Origin: Hyphomicrobiales bacterium
GTDB taxonomy: Bacteria > Pseudomonadota > Alphaproteobacteria > Rhizobiales > Beijerinckiaceae
NCBI GenBank assembly: GCA_027483945.1
Contig: JAIXTM010000012.1
Span: 99,859-163,858, forward strand
Length of the DNA stretch: 64,000 nucleotides
Direction: 5' to 3'
Shown here: in pieces, positions 44,103 to 53,144 of the stretch
How positions within the stretch are numbered: the first letter of the stretch is position 1
Layout of the letters: each line of letters opens with the position of its first letter
Made by a program: the position numbers and the translations under genes
Notes under the pieces: generated by a model
Seen by the model: the letters and a program-made list of their open reading frames with translations, nothing else
Database searches by the model: none
Told to the model about the DNA's origin: nothing

Positions 44103-44987
44103 TTGACCGCCCTCGCGCAACGCTTCCTCGCCTCCGAGCTCTTCCACAATTACCGGCGCAACGCCTCGGCGATCATCGGCAGCCTCATCGTGCTGTTCTT
44201 CGCCGGCATGATCACGATCGGCCCGTGGGTCGTGGCGCAGGACCCTTACGACGTCGCCCAGCTGGAACTGCTCGATTCCTTCAAGCCGCCGGTCTGGCTG
44301 GAGGGCGGCAGCCCGCAATACTGGCTGGGCACGGACGGGCAGGGCCGGGACGTGCTCGCCAGCATCGTCTATGGCAGCCGCATCTCGCTCTTCATCGGGC
44401 TCACCGCCATGATCGGCTCGTGCCTCATCGGCACGACGCTGGGGCTGCTCGCGGGCTTCTATGGCGGCCGGCTCGACAGCGTCATCATGCGCATCGCCGA
44501 CATCCAGCTGTCCTTCCCCTCGGTCCTGACCGCGCTCTTCCTCATGTCGGCCTTCGGCACGGGGGTGGAGAAGGTGCTGATCGCGCTGATCTCGGTCGGC
44601 TGGGTCGTCTATGCCCGCACGGTGCGGGGCTCGACGCTGCGGGAGACGCAGAAGGAATACATCCAGGCGGCGCGGGTCTCCGGCCTGCCCAATGCCAAGA
44701 TCATCCTGCGCCACGTCCTGCCCAACGTGCTGACCCCGCTCATCGTCGTGGCGACGATCCAGGTCGGCACGTTCGTGCTGATCGAGGCCTCGCTGTCGTT
44801 CCTGGGCGTCGGCGTGCCGATCACCAAGCCGTCGCTGGGGCTTCTCATCAAGAACGGGTTCGACGTGCTGTTCTCCGGGCTGTGGTGGATTTCGGTCTTC
44901 CCGGGCCTGTTCATCATGCTCATCGTCTTCGGCATCAACCTGCTCGGCGACTTCCTGCGCGACGAACTCAATCCGAGGCTGAAATGA
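44103..44987 (+). CDS. ABC transporter permease (DppC-like)
   Basis: 294 aa. The likely start is TTG 44103 (MTALAQRFLASELFHNYRRN), with GAGGG 8 nt upstream; a start at 44058 would overlap the previous gene by 35 bp. It has an N-terminal OppC-type helix, the GTDGQGRDVLASIVYGSR segment (in part), and the EAA loop (EYIQAARVSGLPNAKIILRHVLPN in part). Its 3' end overlaps the ATPase start by 4 bp. Confidence 0.92.
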   Translation: MTALAQRFLASELFHNYRRNASAIIGSLIVLFFAGMITIGPWVVAQDPYDVAQLELLDSFKPPVWLEGGSPQYWLGTDGQGRDVLASIVYGSRISLFIGLTAMIGSCLIGTTLGLLAGFYGGRLDSVIMRIADIQLSFPSVLTALFLMSAFGTGVEKVLIALISVGWVVYARTVRGSTLRETQKEYIQAARVSGLPNAKIILRHVLPNVLTPLIVVATIQVGTFVLIEASLSFLGVGVPITKPSLGLLIKNGFDVLFSGLWWISVFPGLFIMLIVFGINLLGDFLRDELNPRLK

Positions 44988-45991
44988 GCGAGGCCGCGCG
45001 CATGTCCGTGGCGCAACCCGCGCCGCTCCTCTCGGTCCGCAACCTGCGGACCTGGTTCCACACGTTCGGCGGCGTGGTGAAGGCCGTGGACGGGGTCTCG
45101 TTCGATGTCGCGCCGGGGGAGATCCTGGGGCTTGTCGGCGAATCCGGCGGCGGCAAGTCCATGGTCGGCTTCTCGATCATGGGCCTCATCGATCCGCCGG
45201 GGCGGATCGAGGCGGGCGAGATCGTCTTCGAGGGCGAGGACCTGGCGCGGCTGGACGAGGCGCGGATGCGCCGGGTGCGCGGCAAGCGCGTCGCCATGAT
45301 CTTCCAGGACCCGATGACCGCGCTGAACCCGCTCTACACGATCGGGAACCAGCTGGAGGAGATGCTCAAGCTCCATACCGACCTGCCCTCGGCCCGGCGG
45401 CGCGAGCGCGCCATCGAGATGCTGCGCGAGGTCGGGATCCCCCAGCCTGAATCCCGGCTGGACAATTACCCGCACCAGTTCTCCGGCGGCATGCGCCAGC
45501 GCGTCGTCATCGCCATCAGCATGATCGCCCGGCCGCGCCTTCTCATCGCCGACGAGCCGACGACGGCGCTCGACGTGACGATCCAGGCCCAGCTCCTGCG
45601 GCTGATGAAGCACCAGGTGACGCAGAACGCGGCCTCGCTGATCCTCATCACCCACGACCTCGCCGCCGTGTCCCAGATGGCCGACCGCATCGTCGTGCTC
45701 TATTGCGGGCGCATCGTGGAAAAGGGCCGGGCGGCGGACGTGATCGAGCGGCCGCGGCACCACTACACGCGGGGCCTGCTGGACTCCATCCCGCACCACG
45801 ACAAGGCGCAGGCGCGGCTGCGGCAGATCCCCGGCAGCGTGCCGGACATCCGCAAGCTGCCGCCGGGCTGCGCCTTCGCGCCGCGCTGCCCCGCCGCGCA
45901 GGACATCTGCCGCCGCGTCGAGCCGGAGCTGGTGGAGACCGCGACCGGCCAGGCGGCGGCCTGCCACTTCCCCATCGAGGCGACACGCTGA
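44984..45991 (+). CDS. ABC transporter ATP-binding protein (DppD-like)
   Basis: 335 aa. Walker A is GESGGGKS, the signature FSGGMRQRV, Walker B LLIADEPTTALD, and the H-loop ITHDLA. The C-terminal oligopeptide/dipeptide extension has the Cys-rich motif PPGCAFAPRCPAAQDIC, which in this family can bind an Fe-S cluster or metal. Starts overlap the permease (ATGA); the stop overlaps the next ATPase by one base (TGATG). Confidence 0.94.
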   Translation: MSEAARMSVAQPAPLLSVRNLRTWFHTFGGVVKAVDGVSFDVAPGEILGLVGESGGGKSMVGFSIMGLIDPPGRIEAGEIVFEGEDLARLDEARMRRVRGKRVAMIFQDPMTALNPLYTIGNQLEEMLKLHTDLPSARRRERAIEMLREVGIPQPESRLDNYPHQFSGGMRQRVVIAISMIARPRLLIADEPTTALDVTIQAQLLRLMKHQVTQNAASLILITHDLAAVSQMADRIVVLYCGRIVEKGRAADVIERPRHHYTRGLLDSIPHHDKAQARLRQIPGSVPDIRKLPPGCAFAPRCPAAQDICRRVEPELVETATGQAAACHFPIEATR

Positions 45992-47004
45992 TGGCCCCGC
46001 TCCTCGCAGTCCGCGACCTGCGCCAGCGCTTCGACGTGAGCGGCAGCATCTTCGACCGCCTGCGGATCCGGAACGGGCGCATCACCGCGCCGCGCCGGAT
46101 CGTGCACGCGGTCAACGGGGTCAGCTTCGAGATCGCCCGCGGCGAGGTGCTGGGCCTCGTCGGCGAGAGCGGCTGCGGCAAGTCCACCCTCGCCAAGACG
46201 GTGATCAAGCTGCACGAGCCGACCGGCGGCGCCATCGCGCTCGACGGCGAGGACATCACGCAGCACGACTTCCACCGCATGCGGCCCATCCGCAAGAAGA
46301 TGCAGATGATCTTCCAGGACCCGTATGCCTCGCTCAATCCGCGCCAGCGGGTGCGGGACATCGTGATGGAGCCCTATCTGGAGAACGCCGCCGGGCCGGT
46401 GCCGGACGTGGCGGAGCGCGCGCTGGCGCTGCTCGCCAAGGTCGGGCTCGGACGCGAGCACGCGGACCGCTATCCGCACCAGTTCTCCGGCGGCCAGCGC
46501 CAGCGCATCGGCATCGCGCGGGCGCTCTCGGTGGGGCCGGACCTCATCATCGCCGACGAGCCGGTCTCCGCGCTCGATGTCTCGATCCAGGCCCAGATCC
46601 TCAACCTGATGATGGATCTCAAGGACGAGTTCGGCTTCTCGTACCTGTTCATCACCCATGACCTCTCGGTCGTGCGGCACATCAGCGACCGGATCGGCGT
46701 CATGTATCTCGGCTTCATGGTCGAGACCGGGCCGAAGGACGCGATCTTCGAGAACCCGCTCCATCCCTACACGCAGGCGCTGCTCGCCGCCGCGCCGGTG
46801 CTGGGCACGCCGCTGCCGCCCGCCGCCGACGCGATCAAGGGCGAGGTGCCGAGCGCGCTGAACCTGCCCACGGGCTGCCCGTTCCGCACGCGCTGCCCGC
46901 TTGCCTTCGACCGCTGCGCCGTGGAGCGCCCGGAGCTGAAGCCGGTCGCCGGCGGGCACTCGGTCGCCTGCCACCTGCACGATGGCGGCATCGCCGCCGC
47001 CTGA
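45991..47004 (+). CDS. ABC transporter ATP-binding protein (DppF-like)
   Basis: 337 aa. Walker A GESGCGKST, Q-loop MIFQDPYASLNPRQ, signature FSGGQRQRIGIARAL, Walker B LIIADEPVSALD, H-loop ITHDLSV, and the C-terminal PTGCPFRTRCPLAFDRC extension. It completes the importer: one SBP, two permeases, two ATPases. Confidence 0.94.
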   Translation: MAPLLAVRDLRQRFDVSGSIFDRLRIRNGRITAPRRIVHAVNGVSFEIARGEVLGLVGESGCGKSTLAKTVIKLHEPTGGAIALDGEDITQHDFHRMRPIRKKMQMIFQDPYASLNPRQRVRDIVMEPYLENAAGPVPDVAERALALLAKVGLGREHADRYPHQFSGGQRQRIGIARALSVGPDLIIADEPVSALDVSIQAQILNLMMDLKDEFGFSYLFITHDLSVVRHISDRIGVMYLGFMVETGPKDAIFENPLHPYTQALLAAAPVLGTPLPPAADAIKGEVPSALNLPTGCPFRTRCPLAFDRCAVERPELKPVAGGHSVACHLHDGGIAAA

Positions 47005-47014
47005 AAGAGCCGTC

Positions 47015-48466
47015 ATGACCAAGACATCGACGATCACGATCGCGCAGCCGCGCATCGCCCTCGACGATCCCCATGCCTGCACCGACGCCAACGACGTGCT
47101 GACCGTGTTCGGCGCGCTGTTCGACGCGCTGGTGCGGCGGGGCCGGGACGGGGCCTACGAGCCGGCGCTCGCGACGTCCTGGACCGTCTCGGACGACGCG
47201 CGGGTCTACACGTTCGCGCTCCGGCAGGGCGTGCGATTCCATGACGGCGAGCCCTGCGATGCGCAGGCCGTGCGCTATTGCCTCATGCGGATGGCGCGGC
47301 CGGACATGGGCGCGACGCTCGGCGCGCCGGGGGTCTATTCCCAGTACCTGACGGGCATGGAGGTGGAGGTCCTCGACGCGGCGAATATCCGCGTGACGCT
47401 GGCGCAGCCCATCGCGGACCTCTTCGACATCCTCGCCTATGGCCATATCGTCTCGCCCCGCGCCATCGAGGCGGCGGGGGACGATCTCGTCCGGCGGGCC
47501 GTCGGCACCGGGCCCTACCGGCTCACGGCCTGCGAGCCGGGGGTGCGGATCGAGGCCGAGGCCAACCCCGACCATTTCGACGGGCCGCCAAGGGCCGGCC
47601 GCATCGTCTGGACGAAGGGCGAGACCGGTGCGTCCCGCGTCGCCATGCTGGCGGCGGGGGAGGCCGACATCGCCAACGGCCTCGACCCGCAGGCCGCCGC
47701 GCAGCTGCCGGCGGCGGACTTCACGGTGCAGGATTTCCTGGCGCCGACGGCGATCATCTACATGTTCAATGCGAGCCGGGCCCCGCTTGCCGACCCGCGC
47801 CTGCGGCTGGCGCTGAACCTCGCCATCGACCGGGACGCGCTGGTGGCGCGGGTGCTGAAGGGCGCGGGCACGCCGCTCCACGGCTTCATCAGCCCGGTCC
47901 ATTACGGCGCCGACCGGAGCGCGCCGCCCTTCGTGCAGGACCGCGCCAGGGCGCGCCGGCTGATCGCCGAGGCGGGCCATGGCGGCGGGCTGACCCTCGA
48001 CGTCTATTGCCCGACGCGCCTGCCCGACGAGGCGCAGGCGCTCACCGCCGAGGTGGAGGCGCAGCTCGCCGATCTCGGCATCCGCTTCCGCGTCCATCCG
48101 GAGGCCGACCGCACGCATTACGCCAACCAGGTGCGGCTGAAGGCCATCCACGATCTGTGCGTCTTCGATTCGAGCCCGATGAGCGCCTTCCGGGTGCTGC
48201 ACGAGAAGATCGATTCGCGCGTGAAGGGCGCCTGGTGGGAGGGCTATGCCAACCGCCAGGTGGAAGCGGTGCTCGATACGGCGCGCCGGACGGTCGACCC
48301 GGCGGCGCGCGAGGACCTCTACCGCCGCTGCTACCGGATGCTGCAGCAGGACCCGCCCTGGCTGTACCTCTACAACCATCGCCGCACGATCGGCCTCGCC
48401 GGCCGGCATCCGGGCTGGGCGATGCGGGCGGACGGCGTGCTCGACGTCCGCCGCCTGCCGCTCTGA
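47015..48466 (+). CDS. Second peptide-family solute-binding protein, no signal peptide
   Basis: 483 aa SBP_bac_5 fold: ALATSWTVSDDARVYTFALRQGVRFHDGEP (in part), VGTGPYRL, RLALNLAIDRDALV. The start at 47015 gives MTKTSTITIAQPRIALDDPH directly, so the mature fold begins at residue 6 with no signal sequence or lipobox; the upstream start at 46982 does not supply one either. It is also shorter than the first SBP. Either it acts in the cytoplasm, for instance as a ligand sensor or carrier, or its leader has been lost. It is last in the rightward operon, 10 bp after the DppF-like gene. Confidence 0.86.
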   Translation: MTKTSTITIAQPRIALDDPHACTDANDVLTVFGALFDALVRRGRDGAYEPALATSWTVSDDARVYTFALRQGVRFHDGEPCDAQAVRYCLMRMARPDMGATLGAPGVYSQYLTGMEVEVLDAANIRVTLAQPIADLFDILAYGHIVSPRAIEAAGDDLVRRAVGTGPYRLTACEPGVRIEAEANPDHFDGPPRAGRIVWTKGETGASRVAMLAAGEADIANGLDPQAAAQLPAADFTVQDFLAPTAIIYMFNASRAPLADPRLRLALNLAIDRDALVARVLKGAGTPLHGFISPVHYGADRSAPPFVQDRARARRLIAEAGHGGGLTLDVYCPTRLPDEAQALTAEVEAQLADLGIRFRVHPEADRTHYANQVRLKAIHDLCVFDSSPMSAFRVLHEKIDSRVKGAWWEGYANRQVEAVLDTARRTVDPAAREDLYRRCYRMLQQDPPWLYLYNHRRTIGLAGRHPGWAMRADGVLDVRRLPL

Positions 48467-48469
48467 GGT

Positions 48470-49399
48470 TCAGCCGATCTCGGCGAGCCGCCTGTCCTGC
48501 CGGGCGATCAGCCGCTCGATATCGGCGATGTCGCCGGCCGACAGCTTGCCCGCGGGCTTGCGCAGGGCCGCCGAGGCGATGACGCCGCGCTTCGCCAGGA
48601 CGTATTTGCGGATCTGCAGCCCGAAGACCGGCTGCTGCTCGTAGCGGGCGAGGGGGAGATAGGCGTCGAAGATGTCGTGGGCGCGCTCGACATCGCCCGC
48701 GACATGGGCCTTCACCACGTCCACCATCATCTCGGGATAGGCGAAGCCCGTCATGGCGCCGTCGGCGCCGCGGCTCATCTCCTCGGGGAGGAAGACGCCG
48801 CCATTGCCGCACAGGATCGAGATGCGCCGCGTCTCGCCCTTGTCGCTCGCCGCGCGGAGGGCGCCGATCTTGTTCAGGCCGGGCCAGTCCTCGTGCTTGA
48901 GCATGACGCAGGTCGGCAGGGCCTTCACGATGCGGTTGATGACGCCGGGGGCGATCTGGACGCCGACCGCGAGGGGGAAGTCCTGCAGCACGAAGGGCGT
49001 CCGGCCCAGCGTCTCGGCGGTCGTCTCGAAATAGGCGTAGATCTGATCGTCCGTGCGCAGGGTCGGGGCGGGCGCGACCATGACGCCGGCGGCGCCGAGG
49101 TCCATCACCGCGTCGGCCAGCTCCTTCATCGGCGCGAAGCCCGGCGCCGAGACGCCGACGACGACCGGCACGCGGCCGGCTGTGCGGGCGAGGACCCGCC
49201 TCACCACCGCGATAGATTCGGGCGCCGCGAGCTTGGGCGCCTCGCCCATCATGCCCAGAAGCGTCAGGCCCGTCGCGCCCTTCTCCAGGTAGAAGTCGAC
49301 CATGCGGTCGGTGCTGTCGAGGTCCAGCGCGCCGGTCTCGGTGAAGGGCGTCACCGCGATGACGTAGACGCCCTTCGCGTCCTCGTTCAGCAGGGCCAT
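48470..49399 (-). CDS. DapA/N-acetylneuraminate-lyase family protein
   Basis: 309 aa TIM-barrel Schiff-base aldolase family. The expected lysine is in CVMLKHEDWPG. However, the usual GTTGE motif reads LGMMGEAPKL, and the conserved Tyr of the LYNVP motif is replaced (FVLQDFP). So it should not be a dihydrodipicolinate synthase; it is probably a lyase or hydratase for a different 2-oxo acid or imine. It is last of the leftward operon, with its stop 3 bp from the end of the rightward operon. Confidence 0.86.
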   Translation of the reverse strand: MALLNEDAKGVYVIAVTPFTETGALDLDSTDRMVDFYLEKGATGLTLLGMMGEAPKLAAPESIAVVRRVLARTAGRVPVVVGVSAPGFAPMKELADAVMDLGAAGVMVAPAPTLRTDDQIYAYFETTAETLGRTPFVLQDFPLAVGVQIAPGVINRIVKALPTCVMLKHEDWPGLNKIGALRAASDKGETRRISILCGNGGVFLPEEMSRGADGAMTGFAYPEMMVDVVKAHVAGDVERAHDIFDAYLPLARYEQQPVFGLQIRKYVLAKRGVIASAALRKPAGKLSAGDIADIERLIARQDRRLAEIG

Positions 49400-49433
49400 G
49401 AGTCGTCCTCTCCTTAATGTTCTTGTCTGGTGT

Positions 49434-50096
49434 TCAGGCCCGGCCGAGCCGGACGCGGCCCACCGCCATGGCGGTCGCGGCCTGCGTCGGCTCGACGACG
49501 GGGATGCCGAGCTCGCGCTCCAGCGGCGCGCGGAAGCGGGCCATGCCGGCGCAGCCCATGACGAGGACGTCGGCGCCGTGCTCGTCGCGCAGGCGGCGGC
49601 CGGTCGCGGTCATGCGCTCCAGGGTCCGCTCGCCGTCGGCGAGCTCGGCGACGCCAAGGCCGATGGCGAGGTCGCCGGCGAAGCGCTGGGTGACGCCCAT
49701 GGCGCCGACATAGCGCAGGTGCCGCGGGATCGAGGTCGGCAGGATCGCGATGATGCCGAAGCGCTGGCCGAGGGTGAGCGCGGTCAAGATGCCGCTCTCG
49801 GCGATGCCGAGCACGGGATGGCGGCTCTGCTCGCGCAGGGCATGGAGGCCGGGATCGCTGAAGCAGGCGACGACGAAGGCGGAGGCCTCGTTCTCCAGGG
49901 CGGCGGCGCGCTTCAGCATCGGCATGATGACGCCGTCCACATGGGCCTGCGTCTGGATGCCGGGCGGCCCCTCGGGCAGCGTGATGCAGGCGATGGCAGG
50001 GCCGTCGCCGGAGCGCAGCGGCGCGACGGCGGCGTCGATGCCCTGCGTCACGCTCTCGGACGAGTTGGGGTTGATGACGTAGATCGTGCCGGACAT
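49434..50096 (-). CDS. Hydantoin/aspartate-glutamate racemase family protein
   Basis: 220 aa cofactor-independent racemase fold. It opens MSGTIYVINPNSSESVTQGI, the hydantoin racemase-type N-terminus, and carries the two active-site cysteines in VVACFSDPGLHAL and LVMGCAGMARF. Hydantoin racemases interconvert 5-substituted hydantoin enantiomers ahead of hydantoinases; related enzymes include allantoin racemase and maleate isomerase. The adjacent hydantoinase-like gene makes the hydantoin or ureide assignment most likely. Confidence 0.86.
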   Translation of the reverse strand: MSGTIYVINPNSSESVTQGIDAAVAPLRSGDGPAIACITLPEGPPGIQTQAHVDGVIMPMLKRAAALENEASAFVVACFSDPGLHALREQSRHPVLGIAESGILTALTLGQRFGIIAILPTSIPRHLRYVGAMGVTQRFAGDLAIGLGVAELADGERTLERMTATGRRLRDEHGADVLVMGCAGMARFRAPLERELGIPVVEPTQAATAMAVGRVRLGRA

Positions 50097-50114
50097 GGGC
50101 CTTGCCTTTCGCGA

Positions 50115-51578
50115 TCAGTAGAGATCGGCGCCGAAATTGCGGGCGGGATCGAATTCCGGCGAGAGGCGGCCGGTGGGGCGCGTCGCCTCGCCCGCCTCCC
50201 GCAGCAGGAGACGGCCGCTTCCCGGCTTCGCCCGCAGGACGCCATCCTCCACCGCGACGGCGCCGCGCAGCAGCACGGTCTCCGGCCAGCCCTGCACTGT
50301 TCGCCCTTCGAACGGATTGTATCCGGCATTGTCGTCGAAGGCGGCGGGGAGCGTGACCCTTCGATCCGGGTTCCAGATGGCGATGTCGGCGTCGAGCCCC
50401 GGCGCGATGGCGCCCTTGCGCGGCAGGTCGTAGATCCGGGCCGGCGCGGTGGCCGTCAGCTCCACGAAGCGCTGCAGGCCGAGGCGGCCCTTCGACACCA
50501 TGGCGTCGAACAGGAGCGGCATCCGCGCCTGGAGGCCCGGCTGGCCGTTGGCGATCTGCTTGAAGTCCGGATCGGCGCCGGCGCTGAGCTTGCCGGTTTC
50601 ATCGTAGCGGTATGGCGCGTGGTCGGACGAGAGCACCTGCAGGTCGTCCAGTTCCAGCCCGCGCCAAAGCGCCTCCTGGTCGGCGGGCAGGCGCTGGGGC
50701 GGGGAGCACAGGAGCTTGGCCGCCTCGAGCCCCGGCACGTCGAGGTCGCCGATCGTCTGGAAGAGGTAATGGGTGCAGGTCTCCGCGAAGACCTTGGCGC
50801 CGTCCGCGCGGGCCCTGCGGATCATCTCCACGCCTTCCGCCGTGGAGACGTGGAAGATCATCACCGGCTGGTCCACCAGCACCGAGAACTGGATGAGGCG
50901 GAAGATCGCCTCGATCTCCGCCGCCCGGGGATGGCTGACCGCGTGGTATTTCGGCGCCCGGTAGCCGCGGGCGACGAGGCGCTCGGCCATCCATTTCAGC
51001 ATGCCGTGGTTCTCGGCATGGACGCAGACGAGGCCGCCGGCGCTGCGGGTCGCGATGAGCACGTCGAGCAATTGCTCGTCGGTGACCTGCACCTTGTCAT
51101 AGGTCATGAAGACCTTCACCGAGCGGTGCCCCGCGCGGATCAGGGCCGGCAGGTCCGTGTCGATGGTCTGCCGGTCCGGGTTGGCGACCATGAGGTGGAA
51201 GGCGTGGTCGGTGAGCGCGCCGCGCGCGGCGCGGGCGGTGTAGTCCGCCACCACCTCGGTCAGCCGCATGCCGCGGTGCTGGGCGGCGAAGGAGATGGTG
51301 GAGGTCGTGCCCCCGAGGATGGCCGAGCGCGTCGCGGTCTCGAACGTGTCGGCGTTCATGATGCCGCCGCCGGACAATTGCTCGATATGGGCGTGGCTGT
51401 CGACGCCGCCCGGCAGGACGAGGCGGCCGCGCGCGTCGATCTCGCGCCGCCCCGGCGGGAGGCCCTCGCCGATCGCTGCGATCCGCTCGCCCGCGATCCC
51501 GATATCGGCCCGGGCGATGCCGGACGAAGCGGCGACCGTGCCCCCGCGGATGACGATGTCGAAGCCTGCCTCGGCCAT
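50115..51578 (-). CDS. Dihydropyrimidinase/D-hydantoinase-like amidohydrolase
   Basis: 487 aa binuclear amidohydrolase: metal ligands in VDSHAHIEQLSGG (HxH), carbamylated-Lys region SVKVFMTYDKVQ, HAENHGM, IFHVSTAEG (His) and SSDHAPY (Asp). It follows hydantoinase/dihydropyrimidinase architecture and hydrolyses cyclic amide bonds of hydantoins or dihydropyrimidines. Start at 51578, MAEAGFDIVIRGGTVAASSG; a longer reading through the next gene was discarded. It is 20 bp after the upstream amidohydrolase and 18 bp before the racemase, so co-transcribed. Confidence 0.9.
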   Translation of the reverse strand: MAEAGFDIVIRGGTVAASSGIARADIGIAGERIAAIGEGLPPGRREIDARGRLVLPGGVDSHAHIEQLSGGGIMNADTFETATRSAILGGTTSTISFAAQHRGMRLTEVVADYTARAARGALTDHAFHLMVANPDRQTIDTDLPALIRAGHRSVKVFMTYDKVQVTDEQLLDVLIATRSAGGLVCVHAENHGMLKWMAERLVARGYRAPKYHAVSHPRAAEIEAIFRLIQFSVLVDQPVMIFHVSTAEGVEMIRRARADGAKVFAETCTHYLFQTIGDLDVPGLEAAKLLCSPPQRLPADQEALWRGLELDDLQVLSSDHAPYRYDETGKLSAGADPDFKQIANGQPGLQARMPLLFDAMVSKGRLGLQRFVELTATAPARIYDLPRKGAIAPGLDADIAIWNPDRRVTLPAAFDDNAGYNPFEGRTVQGWPETVLLRGAVAVEDGVLRAKPGSGRLLLREAGEATRPTGRLSPEFDPARNFGADLY

Positions 51579-51598
51579 CACGAAAGCTCCCTTCGCCC

Positions 51599-53047
51599 TC
51601 AGTGCCGGTTCTTCGAGCGCGTATGGCCGAAGAAGTCGTCCGGCATGTCCAGGAGATGGCGCAGGCCGGTGCGCTCCAGCATCAGCTCGCATTCGCGCTG
51701 GGCGGCCTGCAGCACGCGGTCCTCGTTGACGCTGAGGACCTGGCGTCCCTGCATCAGGATGCGCCCGTCGACGATCACCGTGTCCACGTCGTTGCCGTTG
51801 GCGAAATAGGTGACGCGGAAGGCCGGCATGTTCAGCGGGTAGAGATGGGCGCGGGCGAGGTCGACCAGGATGATGTCCGCCTTCCTGCCTGCCTCCAGCG
51901 CACCGACCTGATCGGCGACCCCCAGGGCGGTCGCGCCGTCGATCGTGCACATTTCCAGCACCCGGCCCGGCGGCAGGTAGCTCGCGTCGCGGAAATGGGT
52001 GCGGTGGTAATGCATGCATTGCTGCATGTGGCGGAACATGTCGGCGGAGCGGTCCGGCGCCGTGGCGTCGGAGCCGAGGCACACGGTCGCTCCGGCATCG
52101 AGCAGTTCCGGCACCGGGCAGCGGCCGAGGATGGACGCGACGGCGCTGGGATTGTGCGCGATCTTCGTGCCGGTATCGGCGCATATCGCGATCTCCTCCG
52201 CCGTGAGGTCGGTGGCGTGGGACAGGAGCGCGTCGGGGCCCAGAATGCCGAGGGCATGGGCATAGGCGACGCTGCCCTTCGTGTGTCCGTCCTGCGTGAA
52301 GATCATGCCGCGTTCGCGGCCGAAGGCACGGGCGGCGAGAGCCTGGCGCCGCGCCTCCTCGATTGTCGGCGCGTCGAGGCTCGCCAGATGTTCGTCGCGG
52401 ATCGTCGGGGTCAGCATCGCGATGCGGATGCGGGACCCGGCATCGCCGTGCCAGGCATCGGCGATGGTGCGGCAGGTCTCCATCTGCCGCTCGAACGAGA
52501 CCGGATACTCGGTCCGCTCGCCATCCTCCCAGCGGGCATAGGTGAGCGGATGGGGCGGGCGCGTCGGGCCGATGGCGACGACGGACCGGGTGCCGACCGC
52601 CATGACGCCCTCGCAATGGGCGTCGGCATAAGCGGGATCGTCGGTGCGCATGATACTGTCGCCGCCGCCGAGCAGCGAGACGCCGGTCGTGACGCCGAAG
52701 CGCAGGCGCTCGAGCGCCGCGAGTTCCGCCTCCGCACGCCAGAAATCCGGCGTCGAACCGATTGTGTAGGCTTTCAGGCACGCCTCGTACCAGAGGTCGC
52801 CGCGGCCGCCGCCCATGGTCTTGATGAGGCCGTGGCCGGCATGGGCGTGGCCGTCGATGAGGCCGGGCATGATCGCCTTGCGCGCGGCGTCGATGACGCG
52901 GCCGGCGTCATGGCGCTCGGTGATCTCGGCGGAGGTCCCGACATCGATGATCCGGTCGCCATCCACCGCGATCGCGCCGTCCTCGATGATCCGGCGCGAG
53001 GCGTCCATTGTGATGACGACGCCGCCTGTAATAAGGAGATCGGCCAA
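51599..53047 (-). CDS. Amidohydrolase of the TrzA/cytosine deaminase-like group
   Basis: 482 aa metal-dependent hydrolase. HxH is in MPGLIDGHAHAGHGL, further ligands in FTQDGHTKGS, LLSHATDLTAEE and CLGSDATAPDRS. This is the arrangement of mononuclear deaminases and dechlorinases (atrazine/ammeline, guanine, S-adenosylhomocysteine deaminase group). It probably deaminates or dehydrolyses an N-heterocyclic ring upstream of the hydantoinase. It is first in the leftward operon, 97 bp after operator B. Confidence 0.88.
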   Translation of the reverse strand: MADLLITGGVVITMDASRRIIEDGAIAVDGDRIIDVGTSAEITERHDAGRVIDAARKAIMPGLIDGHAHAGHGLIKTMGGGRGDLWYEACLKAYTIGSTPDFWRAEAELAALERLRFGVTTGVSLLGGGDSIMRTDDPAYADAHCEGVMAVGTRSVVAIGPTRPPHPLTYARWEDGERTEYPVSFERQMETCRTIADAWHGDAGSRIRIAMLTPTIRDEHLASLDAPTIEEARRQALAARAFGRERGMIFTQDGHTKGSVAYAHALGILGPDALLSHATDLTAEEIAICADTGTKIAHNPSAVASILGRCPVPELLDAGATVCLGSDATAPDRSADMFRHMQQCMHYHRTHFRDASYLPPGRVLEMCTIDGATALGVADQVGALEAGRKADIILVDLARAHLYPLNMPAFRVTYFANGNDVDTVIVDGRILMQGRQVLSVNEDRVLQAAQRECELMLERTGLRHLLDMPDDFFGHTRSKNRH

Positions 53048-53144
53048 TTGCGATCAAGCTCCCGCAGACCCCGCCCGCATGGCTCGAACCGAACCAGCAG
53101 ATGCCGCCGGCACAGTGCGCCGAGCTCACTGGCGTAGTCAACAT

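Noticed and set aside
51579..52781. Apparent 888-aa hydantoinase with a long N-terminal extension
   Set aside because: The extension is a frame-shifted shadow of the neighbouring amidohydrolase; the hydantoinase start at 51578 has the family N-terminus.
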